Part shown: positions 45,926 to 55,001 of the stretch, piece after piece | Position numbering within the stretch: the first letter of the stretch is position 1 | Layout of the letters: every line of letters begins with the position of its first letter | NCBI GenBank assembly: GCA_043755595.1 | Contig: JAYUSQ010000059.1 | Coordinates: 43,965-107,964, forward strand | Reading direction: 5' to 3' | DNA: 64,000 nucleotides | From: VFZP01 sp043755595 | GTDB taxonomy: Bacteria; Acidobacteriota; Terriglobia; Bryobacterales; Bryobacteraceae | The notes under the pieces: generated by a model | The model's database searches: none | Told to the model about the DNA's origin: nothing | The model's input: only the letters and a program-made list of their open reading frames with translations | Program-made: the position numbers and the translations under genes

Positions 45926-48070
45926 TTGTTGCCGCGGCGCAGCGGTGGTTCCCTCCGGCGGTAACAGCGATGTCGATTTCGGAATCTGTATCACTAGCTT
46001 TCGCGGGTCGGCATTGATCCCGAGATCCTTCGGCACGAAGTACCGGTCGAACGTCAGCCGCAACCGCACCGGCCCAGAGTCCGGCAGCTTGGCGCCACCG
46101 GTTTCGATTCGTATCTCATAGGACTCGTCCGGATAGATCGTCGCTCGCGATTGTAGCGTAACTGGTGGTTTGCCCGGGTCGCCTGCGATAGTTGCGGTTG
46201 TTACCAGTTCCCCTTTCAAATGTTTCGACCCGATTGTGGAACCGGTGATTCGAACCACCGGCAAGTTACGCAGTGCTCGCGCCGACGCCACGACCTCGGC
46301 CCCTTCGGCCGTCAACCAGCCATAACTGCCGCCTTCGAGCCGTGCTCTTGGCCGGACAAATATCTGAAAGTGGTGACCGGGCATCCGTAACTCAGCGATC
46401 GGCGCCATCTCGGTCGTCACAATTCTGCGGTACTCGGCCTGCCAATTGATCGCCGTTTGATGAAACGGGAATAACGATTGCTGAGCCTTCTCAATCGGGT
46501 CAAGTGTCAACAGAGCGCAGTCGGCGCCGGCCGCGGCCTTGAGCACCTCATCCTTCGTTCGCTCGAAAATGTTGTAAGCGATCATCTCGCGAGGTTGAAA
46601 CTGTTGCCCCGATCGCTCCATCATCATGACGGCTGCAGCGGTTCCATTGAAGTACTCAAGAATACGATCTGTCACGAAGACGGGTTGTTTCAAGCCGAAT
46701 CGCTCGCAGTAGGTAACAATGTCGTCGTAGGCCGCCAATAGTGCTTTAACCTCGGCCCTATGGGGTGCGTGGACATCCGGCCGCCCTTCGGCATTAGCCA
46801 TGAGAGTCATGCCGCCTGCCAATGACAAGGCTGCCATGACTGCACGAAAAGCGCCCGCAAACCGCGGTGGCGTCGAAGGCGGCGCTGACCTCTCCATCCG
46901 GTACAGCAGGAAGCTTCCCAGCAGAACCGCAGGAACCAGCGCGATGGAAGCGACTAGAGGCGACTTGGATAAATTCATCGTAAGTATGGCCAACGGCGTC
47001 AGCAACCACAGTACAAGCACTCCCCAACTAACCCCGTAGTCTCGCTCGTCAGTCTGCCCAGGCGCGCCGGCATACTTAAGTTGGCAAAACAAAAGAAAAA
47101 TCGCGGTGGCTGCCAGCAGCGACAGCCAAAGGTACACAATCGGAAATCCTAGGTGGTTGTCATAAAGCGACCGCGGATAAAAAAGCAAATTGTCGGAGAG
47201 CGTCACCACTCCCTGTTCAGCCGCCCGGATCTTCTTCTCCGGCGAGAGGACATGCCCAACCACGTAGTAGTCGTAGAAGAGACGCCCGCCGATCAAGGGA
47301 ATGGGCAAGACTAGCGCTGCGAACAGCAAGCCATATTTACCCAGGTTGAACGTTACCCGGCGAGCCCAATCGCCATCGCTGGATCGCCAAATACGAAACA
47401 GAAGAAACAATAACAGGAGAATATGGATACCAGCCAGATAGACGCCCGCGATCGGCCGGAACCAGCACAGTAAGGCCGCTGAGCAGATCGTGACGCGGCT
47501 CCATCGCACGTCGGTCAGCCAGTTACTCAACAGGAAGCAACAAAGCGTTACCCCGTAAAGCGGCGACGCCACGCCGTCTGCCCGGAAATCGGACAATCCC
47601 CCGGCATAGAAAAAGCGGCTCATCGTTCCAATCAAAAGGCCCAGTGCAATCAAGCTCATGGACCACATCCCGGTCAGCCGCCGCATCGTGTACGCCATCG
47701 TTACCTGCAGCAACGCAAAGTAGGCGAATACCAGCGTAAGTGCGTTGATTCGCTGCGGTCCGAAAACATAATAAACCAGCGATCCTTGCAGCCCCAGCAT
47801 GAAGCTCGACGGTGGAGAGTGCTGCAAACCGTAAATCAGTCCGCTCCAAAACCCGGAGTCCAGCATCTTGAAATAAATTTCCTGGCTCTGATGCAGGAAG
47901 TTTGCCTGATCGTGATGCGCCGGATAGGCCCACAAAATCTCGCGGATCACCTGTTGCCGAAACAACAGGAATTGGATGAAAATCAATCCTCCGATCAGAA
48001 CCCACGCCTGTCGCGATCGTCCAGGTTGTGGGCCGGATGCGATGCTGGCGCGCTGCAAAAAGTCGATCAT
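45899..48070 (-). CDS. Large membrane protein of GT-C type with C-terminal periplasmic domain
   Basis: About 723 residues from the ATG at 48070; the open frame reaches 48163 but that would overlap the methyltransferase gene. A first membrane helix (WVLIGGLIFIQFLLF) is followed by a loop with HHDQANFLHQSQE, then ten or so helices up to about residue 440, then a soluble region with a beta-sandwich end (VTLQSRATIYPDESYEIRIE). The acidic loop after helix one suggests a PMT-like glycosyltransferase. It is not closely similar to the tandem pair at 41.4-45.1 kb. It follows the methyltransferase gene by 17 bases. Confidence 0.6.
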   Translation of the reverse strand: MIDFLQRASIASGPQPGRSRQAWVLIGGLIFIQFLLFRQQVIREILWAYPAHHDQANFLHQSQEIYFKMLDSGFWSGLIYGLQHSPPSSFMLGLQGSLVYYVFGPQRINALTLVFAYFALLQVTMAYTMRRLTGMWSMSLIALGLLIGTMSRFFYAGGLSDFRADGVASPLYGVTLCCFLLSNWLTDVRWSRVTICSAALLCWFRPIAGVYLAGIHILLLLFLLFRIWRSSDGDWARRVTFNLGKYGLLFAALVLPIPLIGGRLFYDYYVVGHVLSPEKKIRAAEQGVVTLSDNLLFYPRSLYDNHLGFPIVYLWLSLLAATAIFLLFCQLKYAGAPGQTDERDYGVSWGVLVLWLLTPLAILTMNLSKSPLVASIALVPAVLLGSFLLYRMERSAPPSTPPRFAGAFRAVMAALSLAGGMTLMANAEGRPDVHAPHRAEVKALLAAYDDIVTYCERFGLKQPVFVTDRILEYFNGTAAAVMMMERSGQQFQPREMIAYNIFERTKDEVLKAAAGADCALLTLDPIEKAQQSLFPFHQTAINWQAEYRRIVTTEMAPIAELRMPGHHFQIFVRPRARLEGGSYGWLTAEGAEVVASARALRNLPVVRITGSTIGSKHLKGELVTTATIAGDPGKPPVTLQSRATIYPDESYEIRIETGGAKLPDSGPVRLRLTFDRYFVPKDLGINADPRKLVIQIPKSTSLLPPEGTTAAPRQQLTVGDLYP

Positions 48071-48087
48071 CGGGTTAGGTGGAGCTA

Positions 48088-48972
48088 TTATCGCGCAGCC
48101 CAGCCCGTAGGATGCGCGGTCACCCCGTGCAAGCGATCGGCGGCGCGGCTCAGGATGCCCCAAGGCAGCAAGCTCTCAAGCGTTGAAGCCTCCCGCCACT
48201 TGAGATTCTTCAAAATCTTGTAGCGAATAATGTTTGTGAATCCCGGCCCGTAGCCGCGAAACTCCGCCCTCAACCCCGCCATCTCCATCGCCGTGGCCAG
48301 CGTCTGCGGCTCAAAGAAACTGATATGCATTTCCGGCGTCGCGTATCGCCAGTCGAGTATCTTCCCCCGTTGCGGCTCCGCGTTACCGGTCGTCAGAAAC
48401 AGCAACCCGCCGGGCTTCAGCATGCGCCGGATCCGCGACAACATCTCGACCGGCTTCTCCACATGCTCGATAACTTCAATCGCGGTGACTACGTCGAATG
48501 AGCCTGCCAGTGGTTCCAGTTCACCCACCGTTAGGATGGGAATCCGCCGCTTGCGAGCCTCATCGGCAATCCAGCCTTCCTCAAATCCAACCGCCTCACA
48601 ACGCCCGGCCAAGTGGCGCACCAGTCCTCCGTTGCCACAGCCGAAATCAAGCCAGTGTGTCTGTGCCGTCACGGGCACACACGATTGCACCGCCTCCAGA
48701 ATTCCCCGCCACTCGTGAATGCGCACGGTTCGCTCGGGATGTTCAAGTTCGAAGACATAATCGATCCACGGGTCTGCGCCTTGTCCACGATAATACGCTT
48801 CGTCATAAACTTCCGCGTAATCGGTCCAAGGGTTCGCGACAAACGTGAACGCACAGGCGTCGCAATGATGAAAGTGAAACTCGCGCGCCACAAAACTCCC
48901 GGTTTTGACGCCGAAAAACGCCGCGCTAGCACCGCACACCTTGCACGGAACGGGCTCTCGCTGTAGCTTCAG
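48088..48972 (-). CDS. Class I SAM methyltransferase with N-terminal zinc ribbon, probable CTG start
   Basis: A 294-residue protein if a CTG at 48972 is the start. The N-terminus then holds CKVCG and, 25 residues on, HCDACAF, a four-Cys zinc ribbon common in sugar or lipid methyltransferases. The catalytic part has LDFGCGNGGLV (motif I), FDVVTAIEVIEHVEKP and LKPGGLLFLTTGN. The first standard start codon (GTG 48939) falls between the first two Cys and would destroy the ribbon. The CTG lies in a CTGA overlap with the DUF1501 stop (48969-48972), the same geometry as the ATGA overlaps elsewhere. It may modify glycan intermediates made by neighbours. Confidence 0.72.
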   Translation of the reverse strand: MKLQREPVPCKVCGASAAFFGVKTGSFVAREFHFHHCDACAFTFVANPWTDYAEVYDEAYYRGQGADPWIDYVFELEHPERTVRIHEWRGILEAVQSCVPVTAQTHWLDFGCGNGGLVRHLAGRCEAVGFEEGWIADEARKRRIPILTVGELEPLAGSFDVVTAIEVIEHVEKPVEMLSRIRRMLKPGGLLFLTTGNAEPQRGKILDWRYATPEMHISFFEPQTLATAMEMAGLRAEFRGYGPGFTNIIRYKILKNLKWREASTLESLLPWGILSRAADRLHGVTAHPTGWAAR

Positions 48973-50411
48973 GCGAATAGTCCCAAGGCCGGCGTTCCTT
49001 CCACCAGCGCCCGAGGTTGCTTCAGGTCGTTCAGCACTTCCATCCGTGGATCGATACCCAGGCTGTGGTAGATCGTCGCCACCAGATCCACCGGATGCAA
49101 AGCCTTGTCGGCGGGCGCGGAAGCAGTCGCATCGCTCGCGCCATATTGATGCCCGCGCCGCACGCCCGCTCCCGCAATCACCGCGCTATAGCAATAGGGC
49201 CAGTGGTCCCGGCCATCGGGCGAGTTCACGTTGCCTGATGTGCTCACGCCAAGTTTGGGGCTCCGGCCAAACTCGCCCGTGCAAACCACCAGCGTATCTT
49301 TCAGCAGACCGCGCTGATCCATGTCTTCAATGAATCCGCTCAGCGCTCGATCCAGCTTCGGGCAATGCAGATTCTTCAGCGGCCCGAAGTTAGCCGCGTG
49401 CGTGTCCCATGCGTCCGTCTCAGGATTGCCATTGGCGACCGATGGCCAATTCACTTGCACGAATCGCGTGCCCGCTTCAATCAGCCGCCGCGCCATCAAC
49501 AAGCTCTGCCCAAACGTATGCCGGCCATAACGTTCGCGCGCCGCGTCCGATTCCAGGTTCAGGTCGAACGCATCGCGCGCCTTGCCTGACAGCACCAGGT
49601 CGTACGCCTTCTCATAATACTCAGTGAGTGCGTAAGAACTCACCGCTTTCTCCAGGTCCTTCATCGACCCGTTAATGCCCTTCAGCAAATCGAAGCGATC
49701 TTTCAAACGCTCCTTCGAAACCTCGGGCCGCAGCGACAAGTCATCCAGCTTAACGTCCTTGTTCGGATCTTGATAAAGCCGGTAAGGATCGTGCGCCTTA
49801 CCAAGAAAACCAGCCGCGCCGCCTTTGCCGATCACACTGGATTCCTGCAAGGGCCGTGGCATCTCGATAAACGGCAGCATCGCGCCCTCGGGTGGCAACA
49901 TCCGGCCAATCTGGCAGCCCATATGCGGGAAGTCCCGAGGCGAGGGCGGCTCCAGTTGACCCGAAGGTGAAACTTTGTCGGGAGCCCAACCCGTCATCAT
50001 CTGATACATCGCAGCCGTGTGATTGAACAGGCCCACCGGCGTGTAGGACATGGACCGCACCAGCGTCACTTTGTCCATCGCCTTGGCCATCATCGGCATC
50101 GTTTCGCTGACCTGGATGCCATCGACGCTCGTCGGAATCGCTTTGAACTCGCCGCGGATATTGGACGGCGCCTCGGGCTTAGGATCCCAAATATCGATGT
50201 GGCTCGGGCCACCCTGCAGGAAGATCATCACGACCTGTTTGGCCTTGGGGGTGATCTTCGCTGCGGGGCCGTGCGCGGGGCTAGCCTGTGCCTCCATTCT
50301 CAAAAGATCGGGCAGGCTCAAGCCCAGCAGGCTGAGGCCGCCGGCTCGCAGCAGTTCTCGCCGAGACCAGCCGTCACAAGTGCGCCCAGCGCGCCCGGGA
50401 ATCGATAGCAT
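48969..50411 (-). CDS. DUF1501 family secreted protein
   Basis: A 480-residue protein with a twin-arginine-type signal (SRRELLRAGGLSLLGLSLPDLL), then KQVVMIFLQGGPSHIDIWDPKPEAP, the standard DUF1501 opening, RRLIEAGTRFVQVNWPS, and EFGRSPKLG...GRDHWPYCYS. A DUF1549/1553 partner is not adjacent here; the gene instead leads into the zinc-ribbon methyltransferase. The ATG at 50411 has TATAAT ending ten bases upstream, while the longer frame to 50615 overlaps another gene. Confidence 0.88.
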   Translation of the reverse strand: MLSIPGRAGRTCDGWSRRELLRAGGLSLLGLSLPDLLRMEAQASPAHGPAAKITPKAKQVVMIFLQGGPSHIDIWDPKPEAPSNIRGEFKAIPTSVDGIQVSETMPMMAKAMDKVTLVRSMSYTPVGLFNHTAAMYQMMTGWAPDKVSPSGQLEPPSPRDFPHMGCQIGRMLPPEGAMLPFIEMPRPLQESSVIGKGGAAGFLGKAHDPYRLYQDPNKDVKLDDLSLRPEVSKERLKDRFDLLKGINGSMKDLEKAVSSYALTEYYEKAYDLVLSGKARDAFDLNLESDAARERYGRHTFGQSLLMARRLIEAGTRFVQVNWPSVANGNPETDAWDTHAANFGPLKNLHCPKLDRALSGFIEDMDQRGLLKDTLVVCTGEFGRSPKLGVSTSGNVNSPDGRDHWPYCYSAVIAGAGVRRGHQYGASDATASAPADKALHPVDLVATIYHSLGIDPRMEVLNDLKQPRALVEGTPALGLFA

Positions 50412-50421
50412 GATGCCAATA

Positions 50422-50427
50422 ATTATA
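50422..50427 (-). promoter_or_regulatory. -10 element before the DUF1501 gene
   Basis: A perfect TATAAT on the minus strand ends ten bases before the ATG at 50411, leaving a leader of only a few bases. No Shine-Dalgarno. Confidence 0.5.
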
Positions 50428-50461
50428 TGCCGTTTTGACCACCGGTGGCGGAGCCGTTGCT

Positions 50462-51237
50462 TTAGCCCGCGCGGCGCCCAACGATCGTCTTCAGACACAA
50501 GCGTTGCGTGTTCAATCTCGTCTCCCCATACTCGCGATAAGCGGCTTCGGCAGACCGGAGATCCGTCTCGCTCATCGGAATCTTCGGGCCCAGGCTTTGC
50601 ACCACGTGGAGCCAAATAGCGGACGTAGACACAAACTCCGCCTCGCCACGCTTCGATATCTCGTCACAATCGTGGCTCGTAATCTCCTTCAGACCGGCCG
50701 CTTCAAACAAAGCGGGCAGGTGATCGGCCATCAGGTTATCCCAGCCGTTATCGGCGCGCCAGTCCAGGAACGCGCGATAGAAACGCCGAAACTCAACCGG
50801 AGGCTCGGGAGTCCATGCGTTGAACTCGTGATTGTAGTCGAGCGCCACCACCAGTCCCCCCGGCTTGACCGTGCCACTCAAGGCGCGAATCGCTTCCGCC
50901 GGTTCGCTGATCCATTGAATCAGGCGCGCGGCCGTCACGATGTCAAAAGCTCGGCATCGACGCTCAGTGCGGTAAGATCGGCGATCTCAAAACGAAGGTT
51001 TGGCCATCCGCCATGTTCTGCGCGTGCGATCTCAAGCAAAGATCCGTCGCGATCGATTCCCAATACTTGCCCACTTGGTCCAATGGCCGCCGCAATCCCT
51101 GCTGTGATTGCCCCCGTTCCGCATCCTGCGTCCAACACCGGCATGCCGGGCCGCAGCAACTCCGCCAATCGCCGATGATCTTGCTGCAGCGTGCGTCGTC
51201 CCAGGACGCGCGGATCGGACTGATGCCCCGGTGGCAT
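50462..51237 (-). pseudogene. SAM-dependent methyltransferase split by a frameshift
   Basis: The first frame (ATG 51237 to 50935) gives the N-terminal half with VLDAGCGTGAITAGIA and a nucleotide-binding acidic strand VLGIDRD. The second (to 50462) gives the rest: TAARLIQWISEPAEAIRAL, KPGGLVVALDYNHEF and a C-terminal helical part. At 50945-50948 an AAAA tract (TTTT in the gene) lacks one base; adding it gives DAELFDIVTAARL, as in UbiE-like enzymes. The two frames also meet in a GTGA overlap, so reinitiation at GTG 50938 is possible, but a split inside the Rossmann fold is unlikely to be designed. The start overlaps the sulfatase stop as TGATG. Confidence 0.75.
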
Positions 51238-52577
51238 CAATAAGCGGCGTGGCCGTCGGTTTCGAACTTGTTGAACTTCGGCGCCTTTACGCGAGCCATC
51301 TGATCGAGCGCGGCCTGCAGCTTCTTACGCACCGGAGTGTCGCCCTGCACCGGCGACTGTTCAAGGTAGTCGTTCTGCCAATCGAACAATCGGCCATCCA
51401 TATACAATTTCCAACGATGGTCCCACGCCAGCCGTGTTGGCTTGATGTCCGCCTTGCATCCCGGATGCGGATCGAAGTGTGAGAACATCCACGGCCGCGG
51501 ATTGCCCTTCTGCCCCCGCACTTGTGGCAGAAAGCTGCGGCCATCCAGCGGCAGGTTCTTGAACCATTGCGCGCCGGTCGCTTCGGCGATTGTGGGCAGA
51601 AAATCGGTTGAATCGATCAGGTCGCCGTACACGCGGCCTGGTTGGGTCACGCCTTGCCAGCGCGCCATCATCGGCACATGCATGCCGGCGTCGGTCGTCA
51701 GTCGTTTACCGCCTGGGATTACCTTGTCCCCCATCCGCGACGTGATCTCCGGCGGCGTGCCATTGTCACCATAGAACAACACCAGCGTTCGTTCCGCCAG
51801 GCCCATGCGGTCGAGATTTCCGATCAGGCGTCCGAAATCGTGATCCAGATACTCAACCATGTCGGCGAAATATTTAGGGTCGTCTTTCAAGCGATTCGCG
51901 GCGCCCGCCCAGTCCCGGCTCTTCGGCGTCATGTTGAAAGGACCGTGCGTCAGCGCCATCGGATAATAAGCGAAAAATGGCTGTTGCTTGTTCCGCTCCA
52001 TGAAGCCCGTCAGATACTCGGAGAACAGGTCGGGGCCGTACTGGCCCTTGGTGTTGCCACGCAGTTTGCCGTTGTCGTTTAAAACAGGATCGGCGTAACG
52101 TGAGCCTTTGTTCTCGCTCAGCCGGTCATGCCACATCAGGTGCTCATCAAAACCGCTTTGCCCCGGAACCATGCCGATGCCATGGCGCGGCGAGCCTGGA
52201 TAGTCGTAGCTATGGAGTTGCCACTTGCCGGCGATCGCGGTCTTGTACCCGGCCCTCTGCATCATATGGCCGAAAGTTTTCTCTTTCGGGTCCATCACGC
52301 CGAAGGCGCGATAGTTGCGGAAGTTGTATTGGCCTGTCATCAACTGCAGGCGCGTCGGCGTACACAGCGGCTGAGCGTAAGCGTGCGTGAAGCGAACGCC
52401 GCTTTGCGCGAAGCGGTCGAGGTTCGGCGTGTTGTACGAAGTACCCCCGTTGCCGCTCATGCACTCGTAGCCGAAGTCGTCGGCCATCACCAGCAGGACG
52501 TTGGGACGATTACTTTGTGCCGCGGCGCTGGCGGCCGCAGCTGGCATCGATAGCATGGTTCGGCGTGTCAGGTTCAT
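51237..52577 (-). CDS. Exported sulfatase
   Basis: A 446-residue type I sulfatase with a twin-arginine-like signal (TRRTMLSMPAAAASAAA). Metal ligands are in LLVMADDFG, and the formylglycine signature C72-T-P-T-R76 is intact, so maturation by a formylglycine-generating enzyme is expected. HFDPHPG and GDNGTPPEI hold further active-site residues. It would remove sulfate esters from polysaccharides or other molecules in the periplasm. It is third in an operon: PQQ-type propeller, degenerate SGNH protein, sulfatase, methyltransferase, all linked by four- or one-base overlaps. Confidence 0.88.
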   Translation of the reverse strand: MNLTRRTMLSMPAAAASAAAQSNRPNVLLVMADDFGYECMSGNGGTSYNTPNLDRFAQSGVRFTHAYAQPLCTPTRLQLMTGQYNFRNYRAFGVMDPKEKTFGHMMQRAGYKTAIAGKWQLHSYDYPGSPRHGIGMVPGQSGFDEHLMWHDRLSENKGSRYADPVLNDNGKLRGNTKGQYGPDLFSEYLTGFMERNKQQPFFAYYPMALTHGPFNMTPKSRDWAGAANRLKDDPKYFADMVEYLDHDFGRLIGNLDRMGLAERTLVLFYGDNGTPPEITSRMGDKVIPGGKRLTTDAGMHVPMMARWQGVTQPGRVYGDLIDSTDFLPTIAEATGAQWFKNLPLDGRSFLPQVRGQKGNPRPWMFSHFDPHPGCKADIKPTRLAWDHRWKLYMDGRLFDWQNDYLEQSPVQGDTPVRKKLQAALDQMARVKAPKFNKFETDGHAAY

Positions 52578-53323
52578 GGTTTCCTCGCTAACGCGGTCGC
52601 GATGGCCCGTTCGGCGAGTGGCGCCATCGATTCATAGGCGGCGTCGTTCAGCAGCAGTCCGTCTACGGTTAATTCCTTCTTGATCGCACGTCTTTGTGCG
52701 AGTGCCGAATAATAGTCAAGGTACACGGCGCCGCTCTTGGCCGCATAATCCTTCAGCCATTCGTTCAGGCCCAGCAGCTTGCCGAACGGTCTCACCAGCG
52801 CCAGTTGCCGTCGCGGGCTACCTGGGATGCAATCGCAGACCGGGGTAGCCGAAGCCAGCACCACCGCAATGCCATGTAGCTTCGCCAGCTCCGTCATGGT
52901 CATGATGTTATCGGCGATCGTGCCTGTCGTCGCCGGTCCAGTGTTGCCGGCGAGGTCGTTCGATCCGCCTTGAATCACCACAGCGGCCGGCTTTAGATCG
53001 ATAACATCCTGGCGAAACCGCACCAGCATCTGCGGCGTAGTTTGTTTGGCAATGCCGCGATTCAGATACGGTTTGCCGGGGAAAAATGCAGCCTTGCCCT
53101 CGCCCCAGTTTTCAGTGATTTCGTCGCCGATGAAAACCACGCGGCCCGCTTGTGGGCGGAGTTCGGCGTTCTCGCTGCCATAGTAAATCAGCCCGCCCCA
53201 ATCGGTCAGTTGCCGGACATGCCGCGCGATTTCATCTTCCAGTTGTTCGACGGTCGGCCGCTGCCGCTGCCGCTGCGCCGCGACGGTAACCGCCGCCAGC
53301 AACAGGATCGCCACCAACTTCAT
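52574..53323 (-). CDS. SGNH/PAF-acetylhydrolase-fold protein lacking catalytic Ser and His
   Basis: A 249-residue exported protein (signal peptide about 1-16). The fold blocks are clear: VVFIGDEITENW for block I, NRGI for block II, VVIQGGSNDLAGN for block III and VDGLLLNDAAYESM for block V. In active enzymes block I reads GDS and block V DxxH; here they are G66-D67-E68 and D221-G-L-L224, so both the nucleophile and the His are replaced. The Asn of block III is kept. The protein may bind a ligand or use a different chemistry. Four-base overlaps join it to the propeller gene before and the sulfatase after. Confidence 0.82.
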   Translation of the reverse strand: MKLVAILLLAAVTVAAQRQRQRPTVEQLEDEIARHVRQLTDWGGLIYYGSENAELRPQAGRVVFIGDEITENWGEGKAAFFPGKPYLNRGIAKQTTPQMLVRFRQDVIDLKPAAVVIQGGSNDLAGNTGPATTGTIADNIMTMTELAKLHGIAVVLASATPVCDCIPGSPRRQLALVRPFGKLLGLNEWLKDYAAKSGAVYLDYYSALAQRRAIKKELTVDGLLLNDAAYESMAPLAERAIATALARKP

Positions 53324-54870
53324 TGCCGGATGCCGAAGCAGTACACCATGCCGTCAAAGGTGTTCAAGTAAATCCGTCCGTTCGCCACGGAGATCCCGCT
53401 CCAGTGATTGAACGTCTTGATGGTGTCGCCGCTTGACCAAAGCTCCTTGCCCGTTTGCGCATCCAGCGCATACAGTACCGCGTGGGTCGACAGCGGAATG
53501 CGGCGCTCGGGGCGGAAGTCGAGACCCGTCTCCGGAAACGCCTGCGCCGTGTTCTCGCCGCTCCCGTAGGCGAAAATCACGCCGTTGGCGATTACCGGCG
53601 GCTCGGCTTGATTCATGTCGCGCGAAATCCAGGCCGGCTTCAGCCAGGCCTTGCCCTGCGCATTCGTCTCAACCGTGAAGGCGGCGATCGCGCCCTTCTT
53701 CACCAAACCATTTTCGATCGGCGCTTTGTACTTCGGATGCTTCGGCCCCCAGAACGGCGTCAACACCCAGCGTGTGCCTTTGCTATCCAGCCAGGAAGCC
53801 AGCGAACCCCAGATACCGGCTTCGGCAAAGTCGACAATCTCATTGCAGATCAGCGGCGTGCGATAGACCGGCGTGCGATGATCGTCGCCGCCAATTGAGG
53901 CCGTATCCATGAAATAGAGACGGCATTCCTTGCTCGCATCGATCATGTACTCTTTTCCCTTATAGTCGAAAATCGTCGGCGTCACCTGCATGTCCAGATC
54001 GCGCTTGACCAGCCACTCCGCGTTGGACGGGCCATAGTAATCCACCAACTCGAGAGCCTTGGTCGTCGTGTTCTGCTTCACGCCGATGATGCCGTTTCCA
54101 TAGAGGCCATTTTCGGGATCCCAGCGTCCATCGCCGGTGCCCGTGTACATCACGTCGCCCTTGCTGATTGCTGGCCCCGAGCGCCCCCACATACCGCCGC
54201 CCGCCGGTCCCCAACTCCCCACTTTGTTCGTCGCCAGATCGTACGTATAAGCCATATTCGGGTTGCCGCCGCAGCCCTGCGCGCTATGCGTGTAGATGAC
54301 GTTCTTATGCAGGCTCATCGCGTACGGCTTGCCGTTGGGCGGCATGAACTTTGCCGGTGGCGCGATCTCTTCGCCCGTAGCCGCATCCACTTTGTGAAGC
54401 CGTCCATCCCACGACGCCGCATAGATTACGTACTTGTTCGGACTGTCGCCCGGTCCGATTGTGACGTTCGCCGTCATCCCGCCGGGGCACAACACGCTCG
54501 GACCGCGGCCGCCCGGGCTGTCCTGGAACGTGCTCTCGAAATGGCGTGTCCAAAGTAATTCGCCAGTCGCCACGTCGATGCCGAAAACGTTGTCGGAGAC
54601 CCCCGCTTGAATCATTACCTGTTTGGCGCCGTTCTTGGTCGCGACGCTGCCAATCAGCAACGGCGGCAGCAGTGAGTGCATCGCGCGCGTCGCGTTGTTC
54701 AACTTGATCGTCCACAGTAGCTTGATATCCTTCGCTGTGCCGACACTGAGAATTTTTTCATCCCGCTGCCAGTTGGATCGGACGACATCACTGCCGTCGG
54801 TCAGCCAATCCGCGCTCCAGGCGTTCATGGCCAACAGCAGAGCACAAGGTGCAATCGTGGAGATTTTCAT
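53320..54870 (-). CDS. Secreted PQQ-binding-like beta-propeller protein
   Basis: A 516-residue protein with a signal peptide ending near AWSAD. The sequence is a run of propeller blades with repeated patterns such as VIYAASWDGRLHKVDAATGEE, LYALDAQTGKELWSSG and IYLNTFDGMVYCFG, typical of PQQ-dependent alcohol dehydrogenase-like (YvtN/BamB-like) propellers. Cofactor binding and activity are not established. The ATG at 54870 has GAGAGG upstream, and TATAGT lies further up. It heads the minus-strand operon with the degenerate SGNH protein and sulfatase. A divergent propeller gene starts 131 bases away. Confidence 0.8.
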   Translation of the reverse strand: MKISTIAPCALLLAMNAWSADWLTDGSDVVRSNWQRDEKILSVGTAKDIKLLWTIKLNNATRAMHSLLPPLLIGSVATKNGAKQVMIQAGVSDNVFGIDVATGELLWTRHFESTFQDSPGGRGPSVLCPGGMTANVTIGPGDSPNKYVIYAASWDGRLHKVDAATGEEIAPPAKFMPPNGKPYAMSLHKNVIYTHSAQGCGGNPNMAYTYDLATNKVGSWGPAGGGMWGRSGPAISKGDVMYTGTGDGRWDPENGLYGNGIIGVKQNTTTKALELVDYYGPSNAEWLVKRDLDMQVTPTIFDYKGKEYMIDASKECRLYFMDTASIGGDDHRTPVYRTPLICNEIVDFAEAGIWGSLASWLDSKGTRWVLTPFWGPKHPKYKAPIENGLVKKGAIAAFTVETNAQGKAWLKPAWISRDMNQAEPPVIANGVIFAYGSGENTAQAFPETGLDFRPERRIPLSTHAVLYALDAQTGKELWSSGDTIKTFNHWSGISVANGRIYLNTFDGMVYCFGIRQ

Positions 54871-55001
54871 TCTGAAAGGGCCTCTCGAAAAATTGATCGA
54901 AGCCATACTATACAACAGACGGCGCCCCCCGGCGAGTGCCGTTGACCTCGATTCAGGTATATTATCTAGTTCCCGTTCCCATGCCAAAGGAGATTGCTCT
55001 C

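Noticed and set aside
46247..46275. GGTGATTCGAACCACC resembles a tRNA T-arm
   Set aside because: It lies within the conserved C-terminal region of the membrane protein gene and no acceptor or anticodon arms can be formed around it.
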